From the NCBI RefSeq assembly GCF_902825235.1, contig NZ_CADEAJ010000001.1:493662-557378 (forward strand): a stretch of DNA of 63,717 bases. Direction: 5' to 3'. The position numbers and the translations under genes were made by a program. The notes under the pieces are model-generated. The model was given only the letters and a program-made list of their open reading frames with translations. It did not search any database and had not been told where the DNA came from. This document shows positions 1-7,843 of this stretch, one piece after another (positions within the stretch are counted from its first letter, which is position 1; the number at the start of each line of letters is the position of its first letter). This DNA comes from Bartonella vinsonii subsp. vinsonii (GTDB lineage Bacteria > Pseudomonadota > Alphaproteobacteria > Rhizobiales > Rhizobiaceae).

Positions 1-492
1 AGCCATGACAGGGATTTCTTAGATCGAACTGTAACGCATATGTTGGCGCCTCAAGGGGATGGTCATTGGGTTTTATACGCTGGCGGTTATAGTGATATGA
101 TCGCGCAAAACAAGCAAGCTGCATGGGTGCAACGCAAAGATAAAGAAGTACAGCGTAAAGTGCTGTCAAACCCTCGTGCGCGGGGGCAGGAAAAGCAGGT
201 TTCGTCAACAAATCATCGCTTTGAGGGGCGGGAGAAAACAACATCGCGTAGATTGTCGTATAAGCAGGTTTATGCACTGGAAAAATTGCCTGAGCAAATC
301 GCTGTTTTGCAAGATGAAATCAAAAAAATTGAACAAGAGCTCTCTGATCCAGCACTCTATTGCAATGATAAAGAGCGTTTCGAACGTTTATCAATAGCGC
401 TGGACGAAAAGAAAAATGCTTGTGCGCAAAAAGAAGAAGAATGGTTGGAACTTGAATTGTTGCGCGAAGATATAGAGTGTGTGAAATCATAA
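1..492 (+). CDS. uup: ABC-F ATP-binding protein Uup, C-terminal part (5' end outside window)
   Basis: The frame is open from base 1, so only the last 163 codons are present. The visible part starts in the second nucleotide-binding domain with the switch-histidine segment SHDRDFLDRTVT, followed by a short beta segment around GHWVLYAGGYSD. The rest is a charged linker and a helical coiled coil (roughly the last 75 residues, LEKLPEQIAVLQDEIKKIEQ onward), the usual C-terminal domain of Uup. Family knowledge: ABC-F proteins have two ABC domains and no membrane part; Uup acts on ribosomes or branched DNA and influences transposon excision. The first ABC domain and Walker motifs lie outside the window. 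A decayed copy of the 3' end follows about 110 bases downstream. Confidence 0.88.
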   Translation, partial: SHDRDFLDRTVTHMLAPQGDGHWVLYAGGYSDMIAQNKQAAWVQRKDKEVQRKVLSNPRARGQEKQVSSTNHRFEGREKTTSRRLSYKQVYALEKLPEQIAVLQDEIKKIEQELSDPALYCNDKERFERLSIALDEKKNACAQKEEEWLELELLREDIECVKS

Positions 493-603
493 AACGCTAC
501 GGCGTTATTTTTCTCAAGACGATTTTTATAGATTTGGATGCGTGTTTTTCTTTTACTTTCATATTTGTTTTTTGCATCATTCTTTATGGGATGAGCGTAT
601 GTA

Positions 604-700
604 TGGGAGAAGAAAATATGTGCGTAAAGGTAAGAAGAATACTTTAAGAAGAAGAATATTTGGAGTTTGAATTTTTGCGCGAGGGTAGTGAACGATACTG
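604..700 (+). pseudogene. Decayed partial copy of the uup 3' end
   Basis: Bases 604-700 resemble the uup segment at about 405-485. The clearest block is around 649-682, which matches 430-463 with few changes (shared string TTGCGCGA preceded by GAAGAAGAAT...TTGGA.) The preceding GAAGAAAATATGTGCG also matches GAAAAATGCTTGTGCG of uup. The copy has no start codon and soon runs into stops. It lies in the same direction as uup, directly downstream, as a degraded tandem duplication would. The alignment was made by eye. Confidence 0.55.
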
Positions 701-796
701 AATGTGCAAAGACAGTGAAAAAGAAGCGTCTTTTGAATTTCATAAAATTTGCGTGGTATCACATTTTAATATCCGGTAAAAACGCCTTAGTATGCT

Positions 797-1405
797 TTAT
801 TCTGGTTGTTGGGCGGATTCATATGAATGGTGAATTTTAGAGGTGAGAATATGGTCCCTCCATTTGCCGGCAATCATGAGATAATCTTTGGCATATCCTT
901 CTTTCTCAAAACCAAGGCGCTCCAATAAAACTCCACTTTTGATATTTTCCGGCATATAGTTTGCCATCACTCGATGCAGGTGAGTAACATGAAAGACATG
1001 GGGTATCAGAGCGGATAGAATTTCGAACATCAAGCCTTTGCCTTGTTGCTTTTCATCCAGAGAAAAGCCAAGATGACAGGCTTGAAAAACACCACGCACG
1101 ACATTTGTAAAATGAACGACGGCGATGATTGTGCTCTCATTTTTCAGTTGTACGGCATATCGGTATGCTTGATCTTGTCTGTTCTCACGAGCGAATACAT
1201 TTGTGCGGGTTTTCCAAGCTGTTAGGGTGTTATAGTCGTCAGATTTTACTGGTTCTAAAGGACGGAGAAAGTCTGCATTGCGTAGGTAATAGGAAGACAG
1301 TTCATCAGCATCTTTACCACTGATTAAGGTGGAAATTGTTCGTTTTGTTTTGATTCCCGTAGTTCCTTCTACATATCTTGTTGATTTTTTAATGAAGAGG
1401 TTCAT
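797..1405 (-). CDS. RimJ-like GNAT N-acetyltransferase
   Basis: A 202-residue protein with the layout of RimJ/RimL-type acetyltransferases, which move an acetyl group from acetyl-CoA to the N-terminal amine of ribosomal proteins. The N-terminal half has the RimJ-like stretch YYLRNADFLRPLEPVKSDDY (about residues 39-58). The acetyl-CoA core follows: beta strand STIIAVVHFTNVVRG, then LGFSLDEKQQGKGLM with the Q-x-x-G-x-G pyrophosphate loop, then NIKSGVLLERLGFEKEGYA, the classic C-terminal GNAT motif. E. coli RimJ has 194 residues, so the length fits. The substrate is not shown. The protein begins with a slightly longer lead (MNLFIKKSTRYVEGTTG) than E. coli RimJ. Confidence 0.8.
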   Translation of the reverse strand: MNLFIKKSTRYVEGTTGIKTKRTISTLISGKDADELSSYYLRNADFLRPLEPVKSDDYNTLTAWKTRTNVFARENRQDQAYRYAVQLKNESTIIAVVHFTNVVRGVFQACHLGFSLDEKQQGKGLMFEILSALIPHVFHVTHLHRVMANYMPENIKSGVLLERLGFEKEGYAKDYLMIAGKWRDHILTSKIHHSYESAQQPE

Positions 1406-1906
1406 TCTATGTGTGTCAACGATCTTCTTTTTACTTTAGGTGTTCCTTTATGCTCGATTTTTCGTTAACCACAGTGTTAAGGGTATGATTTCACTGTTGT
1501 TTATGCACGCAAATTGGGAATGCTCAATATGGTGGTGCTTTGATCAGCATTTGGATTTGTGCAAAAACAAGCATAGCACACTATATTGCTACCCATCTGT
1601 TTTTTTCCTCTCATCTCCCAACAATTGCCTCTTTTAATAATTGATTGAAGTATGAGAACACTTCGGGTGTAAGAGATATTGTGCAATCTTCTATGTCCTC
1701 GATCTTTTATGCTCTCTCAATTCTCAAGGGGGGGCATTCCCAAATTGTGCAATGTTTTCAAATTGACTCATGTCTTGCAGATATTTTCATCACAAGACAA
1801 GTTGCATGAACTGCTAAAATTTTTGGCAGAAATGCACGGGGATTCTTTATTTTTTGCATTTTCTATTCTCTCTACCTTTTGAAAAAATATTCCAATGTCA
1901 AAGCTA
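1406..1906. other. Intergenic stretch, no gene seen
   Basis: About 500 bases between the RimJ-like gene and gapR, both on the minus strand. Only short, composition-driven open frames are present. There is no RNA gene, clear terminator or recognised repeat. Confidence 0.5.
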
Positions 1907-2167
1907 TTAACTCATACCAAGTGCATTTTTATAAAGCTGGATGACTGCTTCTTCTTCCATTCGTTCATGCTCTTCTTTTTTACGTAGTCTTATAATGCTC
2001 CGAACAGCTTTGCTATCAAAACCAGAGCCTTTAAGTTCGGTATAAACGTCTTTAATATCATCAGAAATGGTTTTTTTCTCTTCTTCTAGCCGTTCAATAC
2101 GTTCGATAAAAGCACGTAATTGGTTGACGGATATAGCGTGTGTTTGATCAGTCACTGTATTATTCAT
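1907..2167 (-). CDS. gapR: GapR family nucleoid-associated protein (DUF2312)
   Basis: An 86-residue protein nearly covered by the DUF2312 domain: [20 protein letters not shown], then a coiled-coil helix, [20 protein letters not shown], and a short C-terminal helix. In Caulobacter this family (GapR) is a DNA-binding chromosome-associated protein that recognises overtwisted DNA ahead of forks and polymerases. An ATG at 2182 would add five residues, but the ATG at 2167 has GGAG about nine bases upstream while the first has no ribosome binding site, so 2167 is preferred. It is monocistronic here and divergent from the DUF1036 gene. Confidence 0.85.
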   Translation of the reverse strand: MNNTVTDQTHAISVNQLRAFIERIERLEEEKKTISDDIKDVYTELKGSGFDSKAVRSIIRLRKKEEHERMEEEAVIQLYKNALGMS

Positions 2168-2396
2168 TGTATTTTTCTCCATACTTTATTTAAGCTGTTT
2201 TTCGACGATAAATTTGGTTGGGAAAGCTTGAAAAACAAAAAGTGACTCAAGCTGTGTACTTTTTTACAAATTGACTTTAAATATTTTGTAAAATTTAAAA
2301 TAGGTGTTTTAATAAAAAGGCTATAAGAAGCAGAAAAAATAAAAATATATCTCTACACACTTAAAAGGTTCTTGAAAAAGAGAAAAAAAGGAATGT

Positions 2397-2960
2397 ATGT
2401 TTTGTCTTAAGGGCTTACGTTATATGAGTGGTTTTGTGGCTTCTCAAAAACAGCAAGGGATGATTTGCAAAGGACTGAGGGGTAAAAGATTGAGAAGAAA
2501 AGGGCTGAGGGTTTTTCTTTTGAGCATTCTGCTCTTGTTTTCGTTGAGTGTTTTTGCAAAAGCTGACTTTAGAGTTTGTAATACGACACAACAGTCTGTT
2601 GGTGTTGCGCTTGGTTATCGTACGCTTTTTGGCTGGGTGAGCGAAGGGTGGTGGACGGTTCCGGTAACAGAGTGTAAAACCTTAATCGAAGGGCCTCTTG
2701 CTTCACGCTTTTATTATTTTTATGCAGAGGGAGCGCAGAAAAAAGGCAGTTGGTCGGGCTCTATCACCATGTGTGTGCAAGATAGCCAATTTACCATTCA
2801 AGGGGTTCATGATTGTTTTCCCCGAGGCTATCAAAAGGCTGCGTTTAAGGAAATTGATACGGGCAATCAAACCAGTTGGATGGTGCAGTTGACCGAAGAG
2901 TCTTTGTTCGATGATTCGGCTGTAAATTCTCCTCCTTTTTCAGGAGATTCTTCACCGTGA
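2397..2960 (+). CDS. DUF1036 domain secreted or membrane-anchored protein
   Basis: A 187-residue protein with a basic N-terminus and a hydrophobic segment (VFLLSILLLFSLSVFAKA, about residues 39-56) that looks like a signal peptide with a possible AKA cleavage site. The mature part is a DUF1036 domain: FRVCNTTQQSVGVALGYRT, the WVSEGWWTVPVTEC block, and paired cysteines (VCN, TECK, MCVQ, HDCF) likely to form disulfides in the periplasm. Function is unknown. The ATG at 2397 has AAGGA five bases upstream. The gene overlaps the GTG start of pyk by four bases (GTGA), so the two are probably cotranscribed; the DUF1036-pyk pairing is familiar in Rhizobiales. Confidence 0.8.
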   Translation: MFCLKGLRYMSGFVASQKQQGMICKGLRGKRLRRKGLRVFLLSILLLFSLSVFAKADFRVCNTTQQSVGVALGYRTLFGWVSEGWWTVPVTECKTLIEGPLASRFYYFYAEGAQKKGSWSGSITMCVQDSQFTIQGVHDCFPRGYQKAAFKEIDTGNQTSWMVQLTEESLFDDSAVNSPPFSGDSSP

Positions 2961-4393
2961 AGCGCGCACGTAAAGTAAAAATTATTGCAACTCTTGGGCC
3001 TGCTTCTTTTTCACCTTCGATGATTGAAAAGCTTTTTGTGGCGGGGGCGGATGTTTTTCGTCTTAATATGAGCCATACTGACCGTGAAACAATGGCTGAC
3101 TTGGTGAAGCATATACGAGAAGTTGAGAAAATCGTTCGTCGCCCCATTGGTATTTTGGTAGATCTCCAAGGGCCTAAATTGCGTCTTGGCTGTTTTGCTA
3201 AGGGGCAAGAGGATTTGCGTGTGGGGCAGAGCTTTACCTTAGATAATCGTGATGTTCTTGGTGATGCACAACGTGTTTTTTTCCCCCATGAGGAAGTTTT
3301 TGCGGCTGTTAAACCAGGGGAACGGTTGTTGATTGATGATGGAAAGCTGGAACTGCGTGCTGAAGTGTGTGATCCGCACTTTATTCAGTGTCGTGTGGTT
3401 GCTGGAACCCATATTTCTAACCGAAAGGGGGTTAGTTTTCCCGATACAATTTTGCCCTTTGGTTCTATGACACCAAAGGATAAGGCTGATCTTCAGGCTC
3501 TTTTGCAACAACCTGTTGATTGGGTGGCACTTTCATTTATCCAGCGTCCGGAAGATATTATGGCGGTGCGCCGGTTGACAAAAAACAAAGTGTCTTTGAT
3601 GGCTAAAATCGAAAAACCTCAAGCCTTGGAGCACATAGAAAAAATTATTGATATTGCTGATGGTATCATGATTGCACGGGGAGATCTCGGTGTGGAAATG
3701 CCCTTAGAAAGGGTTCCTGCTCTTCAGATGGAGTTGATTAAAGCGTGTCGTTTAGCGGGAAAACCTGTTGTGGTGGCGACACAAATGCTCGAATCAATGA
3801 TCACCTCGCCTGTTCCAACACGCGCAGAAGTGTCTGATGTTGCTACAGCGGTTTATGCGGGAAGCGATGCTGTGATGTTGTCTGCTGAATCGGCTTCTGG
3901 GCGTTATCCTGAGGAAGCTGTACTTATGATGGACCGGATTGCTCGCCAAATCGAACAAGATCGCACTTACGCTGCTATGGTTGAGGTACAGCATCCTGCA
4001 CCACAATCAACAGGGACAGATGCGATTTCTCTTGCTGCACGGCAAATTGCTGAAACACTTCAATTGGCAGTGATTGTTGCTTACACGGCTTCAGGTACAA
4101 CGGGTGTGCGTGCATCACGAGAGCGTCCCAATAGACCCATTATTGCTTTATCCCCTATCGTGGAAACAGCGCGGCGCTTGGCTTTGGTTTGGGGGCTGCA
4201 TTGTGTGGTGACAGAAGATGCACGAGATTTGGAGGATATGGTGGATCGTGCGGCGGCCATTGCTTTTCAAGAAGAATTTTGCCAAGTCGGGGACCGATTC
4301 CTTGTGACAGCAGGGGTTCCTCTTGGTACGCCTGGTGCTACGAACTTGTTGCGCATAGCCTCTGTCTCTCAAGACGGGAAAAAAGGCGTTTGA
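2957..4393 (+). CDS. pyk: Pyruvate kinase
   Basis: A 478-residue pyruvate kinase, which converts phosphoenolpyruvate and ADP to pyruvate and ATP in glycolysis. The N-terminus KVKIIATLGPASFSPSMIEK is typical; the substrate segment DVFRLNMSHTD follows. The catalytic lysine region LMAKIEKPQAL places Lys220 at the expected number, and the metal-binding IARGDLGVEMP and the signature ATQMLESMI follow. A B domain lies between about residues 70 and 165, and the C domain ends the protein. The start is GTG, overlapping the upstream stop codon. A short decayed copy of its codons for about residues 302-320 sits some 130 bases downstream, just before the Brt/Trp cluster. Confidence 0.97.
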   Translation: MKRARKVKIIATLGPASFSPSMIEKLFVAGADVFRLNMSHTDRETMADLVKHIREVEKIVRRPIGILVDLQGPKLRLGCFAKGQEDLRVGQSFTLDNRDVLGDAQRVFFPHEEVFAAVKPGERLLIDDGKLELRAEVCDPHFIQCRVVAGTHISNRKGVSFPDTILPFGSMTPKDKADLQALLQQPVDWVALSFIQRPEDIMAVRRLTKNKVSLMAKIEKPQALEHIEKIIDIADGIMIARGDLGVEMPLERVPALQMELIKACRLAGKPVVVATQMLESMITSPVPTRAEVSDVATAVYAGSDAVMLSAESASGRYPEEAVLMMDRIARQIEQDRTYAAMVEVQHPAPQSTGTDAISLAARQIAETLQLAVIVAYTASGTTGVRASRERPNRPIIALSPIVETARRLALVWGLHCVVTEDARDLEDMVDRAAAIAFQEEFCQVGDRFLVTAGVPLGTPGATNLLRIASVSQDGKKGV

Positions 4394-4523
4394 ATGTTTG
4401 TGCACAAAGCTCTCTTCTTTTTTATTCCTTTCTGGCAAGAGTGTCTCTGGGGTAAAACCTTATCTCAGCAAAGTTGTTGGGTGTGCTTTACGGTTTCGAT
4501 TCAGAATAATATGGTGAGAGAGA

Positions 4524-4586
4524 AATGCTGTAATATTCTCTGCTAAATTTGCATCCGTATCTGGTCTTTATCCTGAAGAAGCAGTG
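4524..4586 (+). pseudogene. Decayed fragment of pyk
   Basis: Read in frame, 4524-4586 gives NAVIFSAKFASVSGLYPEEA plus V. It matches pyk DAVMLSAESASGRYPEEAV (about 3866-3922) with a two-residue insertion. Flanking DNA shows no further match. It is in the same direction as pyk and 130 bases past its stop, consistent with a deleted tandem duplication. Confidence 0.55.
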
Positions 4587-4599
4587 TTTTACAGAAAAA

Positions 4600-4659
4600 C
4601 TGTAAGTTACAGAAATTTTTTTCATTTTTATTGTAAATCCCCCGAAATTCCTTTATGAC
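4600..4659 (+). promoter_or_regulatory. Operator-like palindrome and promoter of the deleted Brt/Trp cassette
   Basis: CTGTAAGTTACAG (4600-4612) has perfect 6-base arms. TTGTAA (4631-4636) and TATGAC (4654-4659) are separated by 17 bases, as a sigma-70-type promoter would be. The same arrangement recurs upstream of the other Brt/Trp cassettes. Confidence 0.55.
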
Positions 4660-4665
4660 TAAAAA

Positions 4666-4950
4666 GGTGGTTTTGGTCGTATACGCAACGATCAATAGGG
4701 ACCTTGAAAACCCGAAGACTCAAACATAAAATTTCTCCCGCTTTGTGGGTATCCTAGGATTCCGGGAGATTTTGCACTGTCCAAGTGCTCTAAGCACTAA
4801 AAGCAAAAAGGCTGATCGAGTTCAGTATTTTAGACTCCCGGAATACCAATGCGAGGGCACTCGCAACCGGTGGGGAGAGTGAAATGCAAACCAGAAATCT
4901 TCTTAACGGACATTCATAGGCAAAAAAATCACTTCAGAAATAAAATCTTA
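4666..4950 (+). pseudogene. Brt/Trp cassette with an internal deletion of the regulator gene
   Basis: The RNA leader (about 4666-4870) is present with its TTCCGGGAG segment and the pairing strand CTCCCGGAA. The Trp start (ATG at 4884) is followed by about 11 codons matching the intact N-terminus, then a stop. After AGGCAAAAAAAT the sequence jumps to the region that follows the stop codon in the intact neighbour (AAATCTTAAACAACAAGATC versus AAATCTTGAACAGGCAAGATC). The whole helix-turn-helix part is therefore missing. The RNA part could still be transcribed. Confidence 0.7.
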
Positions 4951-5082
4951 AACAACAAGATCAACACCAAAAGTGCCACTGCTTTTCTCATCATCTTCTC
5001 TTTGATAAACAGCGCAATACCTCCTACGAAGAAATAGCTTTCATTACAAAACGCTACAGTAGAGAAACTTTTTTCATTTTTA

Positions 5083-5111
5083 TTGTAAATCCCCTGAAAT
5101 TCCTTTATGAC
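5083..5111 (+). promoter_or_regulatory. Promoter of Brt/Trp cassette 2
   Basis: TTGTAA (5083-5088), 17-base spacer, TATGAC (5106-5111), identical in layout to the other cassettes. The upstream palindrome is degenerate here (GCTACAGTAGAG at about 5053-5064 instead of CTGTAAnTTACAG). Confidence 0.5.
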
Positions 5112-5117
5112 TAAAAA

Positions 5118-5320
5118 GGTGATTTTGGTCGTATACGCAACGATCAATAGGGATCTAAAAACCCGAAGACTCAAACATAAAATTTCTCCCGCTTTGCGGG
5201 TGTCCCGAGATTCCGGGAGATTTTGCTATGTCCAGGTGCGATAAGCACTAAAAGCAAAATGCTGATTTGAGTCAGTGTTTTTAGACTCCCGGAATACCAA
5301 TGCGAGGGCGCTCGCAACCG
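5118..5320 (+). ncRNA. Brt-like structured leader RNA, cassette 2
   Basis: About 200 bases between the promoter and the ribosome binding site of the regulator gene, conserved in all cassettes. Visible elements in order: a hairpin CCCGC...GCGGG; TTCCGGGAG, which can pair with CTCCCGGAA 70 bases later just before the gene; inside this, the hairpin TTTTGC...GCAAAA enclosing GTGC...GCAC, and a small CTGA...TCAG hairpin; finally GCGAG...CTCGC next to the ribosome binding site. Established knowledge: B. henselae has nine roughly 200-nt Brt transcripts upstream of Trp regulators, one controlling badA. The ends given are inferred from the promoter and the start of the ribosome binding site. Confidence 0.72.
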
Positions 5321-5334
5321 GCGGGGGGCATGAA

Positions 5335-5694
5335 ATGCAAGCTAAAAACCTTTTTCATGACACTTTTATAGGCAAAAAAATTCGCTTTAAGCGAAAAATG
5401 CTGAAAATGTCTCAGAAAGAATTAGGGCACCACTTGAGGGTAAGCGCGCAACAAATTCAAAAATATGAAACAGGATTAAATCGCGTAAGCGCTGGGCGTT
5501 TGAACGAAATTGCCAATATTCTCAACGTACCACTTTCCTTTTTTTACGCGGAGATCCTCACAAAGCAAGAGCCGCCATACCATCATGATGAAATCATCTC
5601 GAGCGAAGAAGAATATCTGCTTTTAAAAAGCTTTAGAGTTCTGAATTCTGTAAAACAAAAAGCAATTTTACAGTTAATCTCTGATCAGAAGTGA
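5335..5694 (+). CDS. XRE-family small DNA-binding regulator (Trp-like), cassette 2
   Basis: A 119-residue protein. Residues about 15-75 form a lambda-repressor-type helix-turn-helix (KKIRFKRKMLKMSQKELGHH, then recognition segment VSAQQIQKYETGLNRVSAGR, then ILNVPLSFFYAE). The C-terminal part (EEEYLLLKSFRVLNSVKQKA) is helical and may mediate dimerisation. The frame extends 20 codons upstream, but that part is leader RNA; ATG 5335 follows a strong GGGGGG ribosome site. In B. henselae the equivalent Trp proteins bind DNA and affect the badA adhesin gene; the target here is unknown. It is almost identical to the copy at 6092, so the two arose by recent duplication or are kept alike by gene conversion. 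Confidence 0.85.
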   Translation: MQAKNLFHDTFIGKKIRFKRKMLKMSQKELGHHLRVSAQQIQKYETGLNRVSAGRLNEIANILNVPLSFFYAEILTKQEPPYHHDEIISSEEEYLLLKSFRVLNSVKQKAILQLISDQK

Positions 5695-5807
5695 AATCTT
5701 GAACAGGCAAGATCAATGCACAAAAGTGCCACGGCTTTTCTCACCAGTTTTGATTTAATGCGAAACACAGAGCTTCTCACTAAAAAACGCAGAGCCTCTC
5801 AAAAAAA

Positions 5808-5866
5808 CTGTAAATTACAGAAACTTTTTCATTTTTATTGTAAATCCCCTGAAATTACTTTATGAC
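5808..5866 (+). promoter_or_regulatory. Operator-like palindrome and promoter of Brt/Trp cassette 3
   Basis: CTGTAAATTACAG (5808-5820) is a perfect inverted repeat with 6-base arms. It precedes TTGTAA (5838-5843) and TATGAC (5861-5866), spaced by 17 bases. The palindrome lies about 18 bases upstream of the -35 box, a position that could serve autoregulation by the HTH protein; this is inference. Confidence 0.58.
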
Positions 5867-5872
5867 TGAAAA

Positions 5873-6077
5873 GGTGATTTTGGTCGTATACGCAACGATC
5901 AATAGGGACCTTGAAAACCCGAAAACTCGATATATAAACTTGCCCCGCTTTGTGGGTATCCCGGAATTCCGGGGGTTTTTGCTATGTCCAGGTGCTCTAA
6001 GCACTAAAAGCAAAAAGGCTGATCGAGTTCAGTATTTTCAAGCTCCCGGAATACCAATGCGAGGGCGCTCGCAACCG
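5873..6077 (+). ncRNA. Brt-like structured leader RNA, cassette 3
   Basis: Same order of elements as cassette 2, with changes mainly in loops. The first hairpin reads CCCGC...GTGGG (a G-T pair replaces G-C) and is followed by CCCGGAATTCCGGG and a T-run. TTTTGC...GCAAAA and CTGA...TCAG stems are kept, while the loop of the latter differs (TCGAGT versus TTTGAG). Ends are inferred from the promoter and the ribosome binding site. Confidence 0.7.
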
Positions 6078-6091
6078 GCGGGGGGCATGAA

Positions 6092-6451
6092 ATGCAAACC
6101 AAAAACCTTTTTCACGATATTTTTATAGGTAAAAAAATTCGCTTTAAGCGAAAAATGCTGAAAATGTCTCAGAAAGAATTAGGGCACCACTTGAGAGTAA
6201 GCGCACAACAAATCCAAAAATATGAAACAGGATTAAATCGTATAAGTGCTGGGCGTTTGAACGAAATTGCCAATATTCTCAACGTACCACTTTCCTTTTT
6301 TTATGCGGAGATTTTAACAAAGCAAGAGCCGCCATACCATCATGATGAAATCATCTCGAGCGAAGAAGAATATCTGCTTTTAAAAAGTTTCAGAGTTCTG
6401 AATTCTGTAAAACAAAAAGCAATTTTACAGTTAATCTCTGATCAGAAGTGA
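6092..6451 (+). CDS. XRE-family small DNA-binding regulator (Trp-like), cassette 3
   Basis: A 119-residue protein with the same architecture as the gene at 5335: helix-turn-helix in residues about 15-75 and a helical C-terminus. It differs from that copy by only a few residues (for example MQTKNLFHDI versus MQAKNLFHDT, and GLNRIS versus GLNRVS). The start ATG follows GGCGGGGGGC. It is the last of three tandem cassettes and stands about 390 bases from the convergent zapA gene. Confidence 0.85.
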   Translation: MQTKNLFHDIFIGKKIRFKRKMLKMSQKELGHHLRVSAQQIQKYETGLNRISAGRLNEIANILNVPLSFFYAEILTKQEPPYHHDEIISSEEEYLLLKSFRVLNSVKQKAILQLISDQK

Positions 6452-6845
6452 AAGTTTTTTGTCACAAGAAGGCTTGAGGTATGAAGGAAAACAGTTTGAG
6501 AAATATGTTAGCTTGTCTCTCATAATTGCCTCAATGCAAAAACAGTTGCGGCATTGCATATCGGTATAAGAGAATGACAGTGCTGTTTCTGCATGCATAA
6601 AGAGATGGCTATATCCAATGGACTTTTATCCATTCATGGGGAAAATGCGATGTGGTAAAAGCCGTTTATGGGGAATACGAGTCCTTTATTTCTTGAAGAA
6701 CACTCTTTCTTTTGCGGCTTTTGTTTGTTGTTGTTCTTTGCGCTCGGATTCTTTTACAATGATATTGTTGGGATGCCGCTGGGATGTGGCTGGAATAACA
6801 CGTGTCGTCGGGATATGGCCGGCTGGTTTAAGAATGCATGTGCCT
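6452..6845. other. Intergenic stretch between Trp and zapA, no gene assigned
   Basis: Nearly 400 bases between convergent genes. Open frames exist on both strands but none has a convincing start, ribosome site or family resemblance. In many proteobacteria 6S RNA lies next to zapA; its diagnostic fold could not be recognised here by eye, so it is not called. Confidence 0.4.
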
Positions 6846-7223
6846 TTATGAATTTTCCTGTTCTGGAACATCAAGACTGTTTTGGTTATCTTTAAGCAAT
6901 TGATTGGTGAGTTTTTCAATGCGCTCCGTTGTTTCACGCATAATCTTTCCCATGGTGCGGTCTCTTTCATTGTGGATTCGTAAAAGAGCTTCATAATCTT
7001 CTCGTAGTTTTTTATTTTCTCGTTTTATTTCTTCCATTTCATCAAGTACCATAATACCGGCCATAACCGATAAACGGTGGTCACCCATTTCACCAAAATT
7101 GTTTTTGAGGTGTGTGATATATTGGTCTAATTGAGCGGCAAGCGCAATAAGATGGTCTTCTTGTCCTTTATCGCAAGCCATGCGATAAACTTTACCATCG
7201 ATGGTGACGGAAACAGTTTCCAT
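6846..7223 (-). CDS. zapA: Cell division protein ZapA
   Basis: A 125-residue ZapA. The globular N-terminal part (METVSVTIDGKVYRMACDKG, then LDQYITHLKNNFGEMGDHRL) is typical, followed by a long coiled coil (about residues 55-115, LDEMEEIKRENKKLREDYEA). ZapA binds FtsZ and cross-links its protofilaments at the division site. AAAGG lies nine bases before the ATG. It is 12 bases downstream of the DUF4164 gene, so the two form an operon, divergent from tkt. Confidence 0.93.
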   Translation of the reverse strand: METVSVTIDGKVYRMACDKGQEDHLIALAAQLDQYITHLKNNFGEMGDHRLSVMAGIMVLDEMEEIKRENKKLREDYEALLRIHNERDRTMGKIMRETTERIEKLTNQLLKDNQNSLDVPEQENS

Positions 7224-7235
7224 ACATTCAAACCT

Positions 7236-7511
7236 TTATCTATCAATTACGACACGAATTGTTTCCATTGCTTTAATTAAACGTTTAGAAACTTCTTTGT
7301 TCACCGCCTCTAGCCGCTCAACTTGGGCTTCGGCTTTGTCAAGTGCTTGGGCAAGATGACTACGATCAGCGTTCATTCGTTGAATTTCTTCTTCCCATTC
7401 GTTGTTTTTATCAATAACGGCATTGCGGTTTATAATGGTAATCTCTAAAGTTCTTAGTGCTTTTTCCAACCGCTCTAAAGCCTGTGGTAGAACCGTATTT
7501 TCTTGGTTCAT
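7236..7511 (-). CDS. DUF4164 coiled-coil protein
   Basis: A 91-residue, almost wholly helical protein (LPQALERLEKALRTLEITII, then EAQVERLEAVNKEVSKRLIK) matching DUF4164, a family found next to zapA in Rhizobiales. Heptad-like spacing of leucines suggests a coiled coil. Its function is not established; being cotranscribed with zapA suggests a link to division. AAAGGA precedes the ATG. Confidence 0.82.
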   Translation of the reverse strand: MNQENTVLPQALERLEKALRTLEITIINRNAVIDKNNEWEEEIQRMNADRSHLAQALDKAEAQVERLEAVNKEVSKRLIKAMETIRVVIDR

Positions 7512-7843
7512 GATGCTTCTATCCTTTAGTTCATTGTATCCCTTATCAGTTTTTTATGCAAAAACGAATCACTTATTTTCTTTTCTTATGCAAATTTTAT
7601 TTTTCAATATGTAGGACATTTTAGCAAGCAAAGCAGGGGAGGTATGTGAATTAAAGGCTAGATTTTTTAAGAGTATTGGCATAAATGATTATGATATAAA
7701 GGAAGTGTGAGGGGAATGTTATTTACCCAATAACAAGAGATTTCGCGCTGATGGTTTTAAAAATTGAAAAGTATTTCTCAAAAAATGAAGAGAATACAGA
7801 AAAAGCAACCTACAAACGCGTTTAACGAAATGGTTTATCATTC
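7512..7843. other. Divergent promoter region between the zapA operon and tkt
   Basis: About 330 AT-rich bases containing the start regions of both divergent units. No gene, repeat or clear operator was seen. Confidence 0.45.

Noticed and set aside
5275..5334. Upstream extension of the Trp frames (SRNTNARALATGGG residues), present in four copies
   Set aside because: It is conserved because it overlaps the structured leader; the strong ribosome site lies after it, and the start at MQxKN fits all copies.
6686..6994. Minus-strand frame overlapping the zapA end, and a possible 6S RNA downstream of zapA
   Set aside because: The frame overlaps zapA and lacks a start signal. The large open bubble of 6S RNA could not be recognised by eye; a covariance-model search would decide.
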